Origin: Phlegmacium glaucopus
Lineage: Eukaryota; Basidiomycota; Agaricomycetes; Agaricales; Cortinariaceae
DNA: 64,000 bases
NCBI GenBank assembly: GCA_015039465.1
Contig: MU130378.1
Coordinates: 2,298,570 to 2,362,569, forward strand
Direction of reading: 5' to 3'
Position numbers and translations under genes: made by a program. Of this stretch, positions 63,834-64,000 are shown piece by piece (the first letter of the stretch is position 1; the number at the start of each line of letters is the position of its first letter). Below the pieces are notes generated by a model. The model worked only from the letters and a program-made list of their open reading frames with translations, had not been told where the DNA came from and searched no databases.

Positions 63834-64000
63834 CGGCTGGTAAGGACTAGAAGAGGCTTGGGACCTTTTTACATTGTTGACAAGAATGCTGGCCAGTTAT
63901 ACAAAGTCAAAGATCTCCTAGCCCAAATGAATGGTTTTCACAAGTGAATTATAAACACCCACGTTGTTCTTCCAAGGAAGATCGAGCAACCATGTGATGT

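Overview
This window looks like a nuclear contig from an agaricomycete (mushroom-forming basidiomycete). The genes are compact and rich in short introns of about 50 nt. The intron-bearing tRNA, an RSC chromatin remodeller subunit, Prp22, a STE3-type pheromone receptor and agaric-type RNase T2 genes are all fungal. No bacterial operons, CRISPR arrays or phage genes were seen. Exon structures were worked out by hand from GT/GC..AG boundaries and family expectations, so outer coordinates are firmer than internal ones.

Region by region. 1-6.25 kb: the 3' end of an Ark/NAK-type kinase gene, a Ctr copper transporter and exonuclease V. 6.3-8 kb: a 573-bp DNA transposon with 9-bp target duplications, a gene-poor stretch and an intron-containing tRNA-Asp. 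8.2-12.3 kb: a Ser/Pro-rich membrane-anchored protein, nicotinamidase and a STE3 pheromone receptor. 13-21.8 kb: two DEAH/DEVH helicases head to head across 99 bp (a DHX29/DHX57-like protein and the splicing helicase Prp22). 22.1-28.7 kb: an agaric orphan protein, then an inverted partial duplicate of the left end (EXO5 pseudogene, apparently intact second Ctr gene, kinase 3' fragment) joined directly to a decayed second STE3 copy. 29.4-46.7 kb: ordinary genes (NXT/Mtr2, Isc1 sphingomyelinase, alpha/beta-hydrolase, MetAP2, an extended-SDR reductase, Rsc4, delta-9 desaturase, CutC, a CCCH/coiled-coil protein). 46.9-51.5 kb: an accessory patch with a frameshifted gene, a 610-bp hAT-like element with 8-bp target duplications, a 125-bp-arm fold-back and a decayed guanyl-RNase-like gene split by the second copy of the 573-bp transposon. 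51.5-58.9 kb: a DHHC palmitoyltransferase, a repeat-containing probable mitochondrial protein, a large disordered nuclear-type protein and an ACT-domain protein. 59-64 kb: two tandem secreted RNase T2 genes.

The most interesting points are the STE3 receptor locus with its rearranged inverted duplicate (possibly a B mating-type region, though no pheromone precursor gene was recognised), the micro-exons (3 and 5 nt) needed to restore histidine-box regions of the delta-9 desaturase, GC-AG introns in three genes, and two families of small non-autonomous transposons with perfect target-site duplications.
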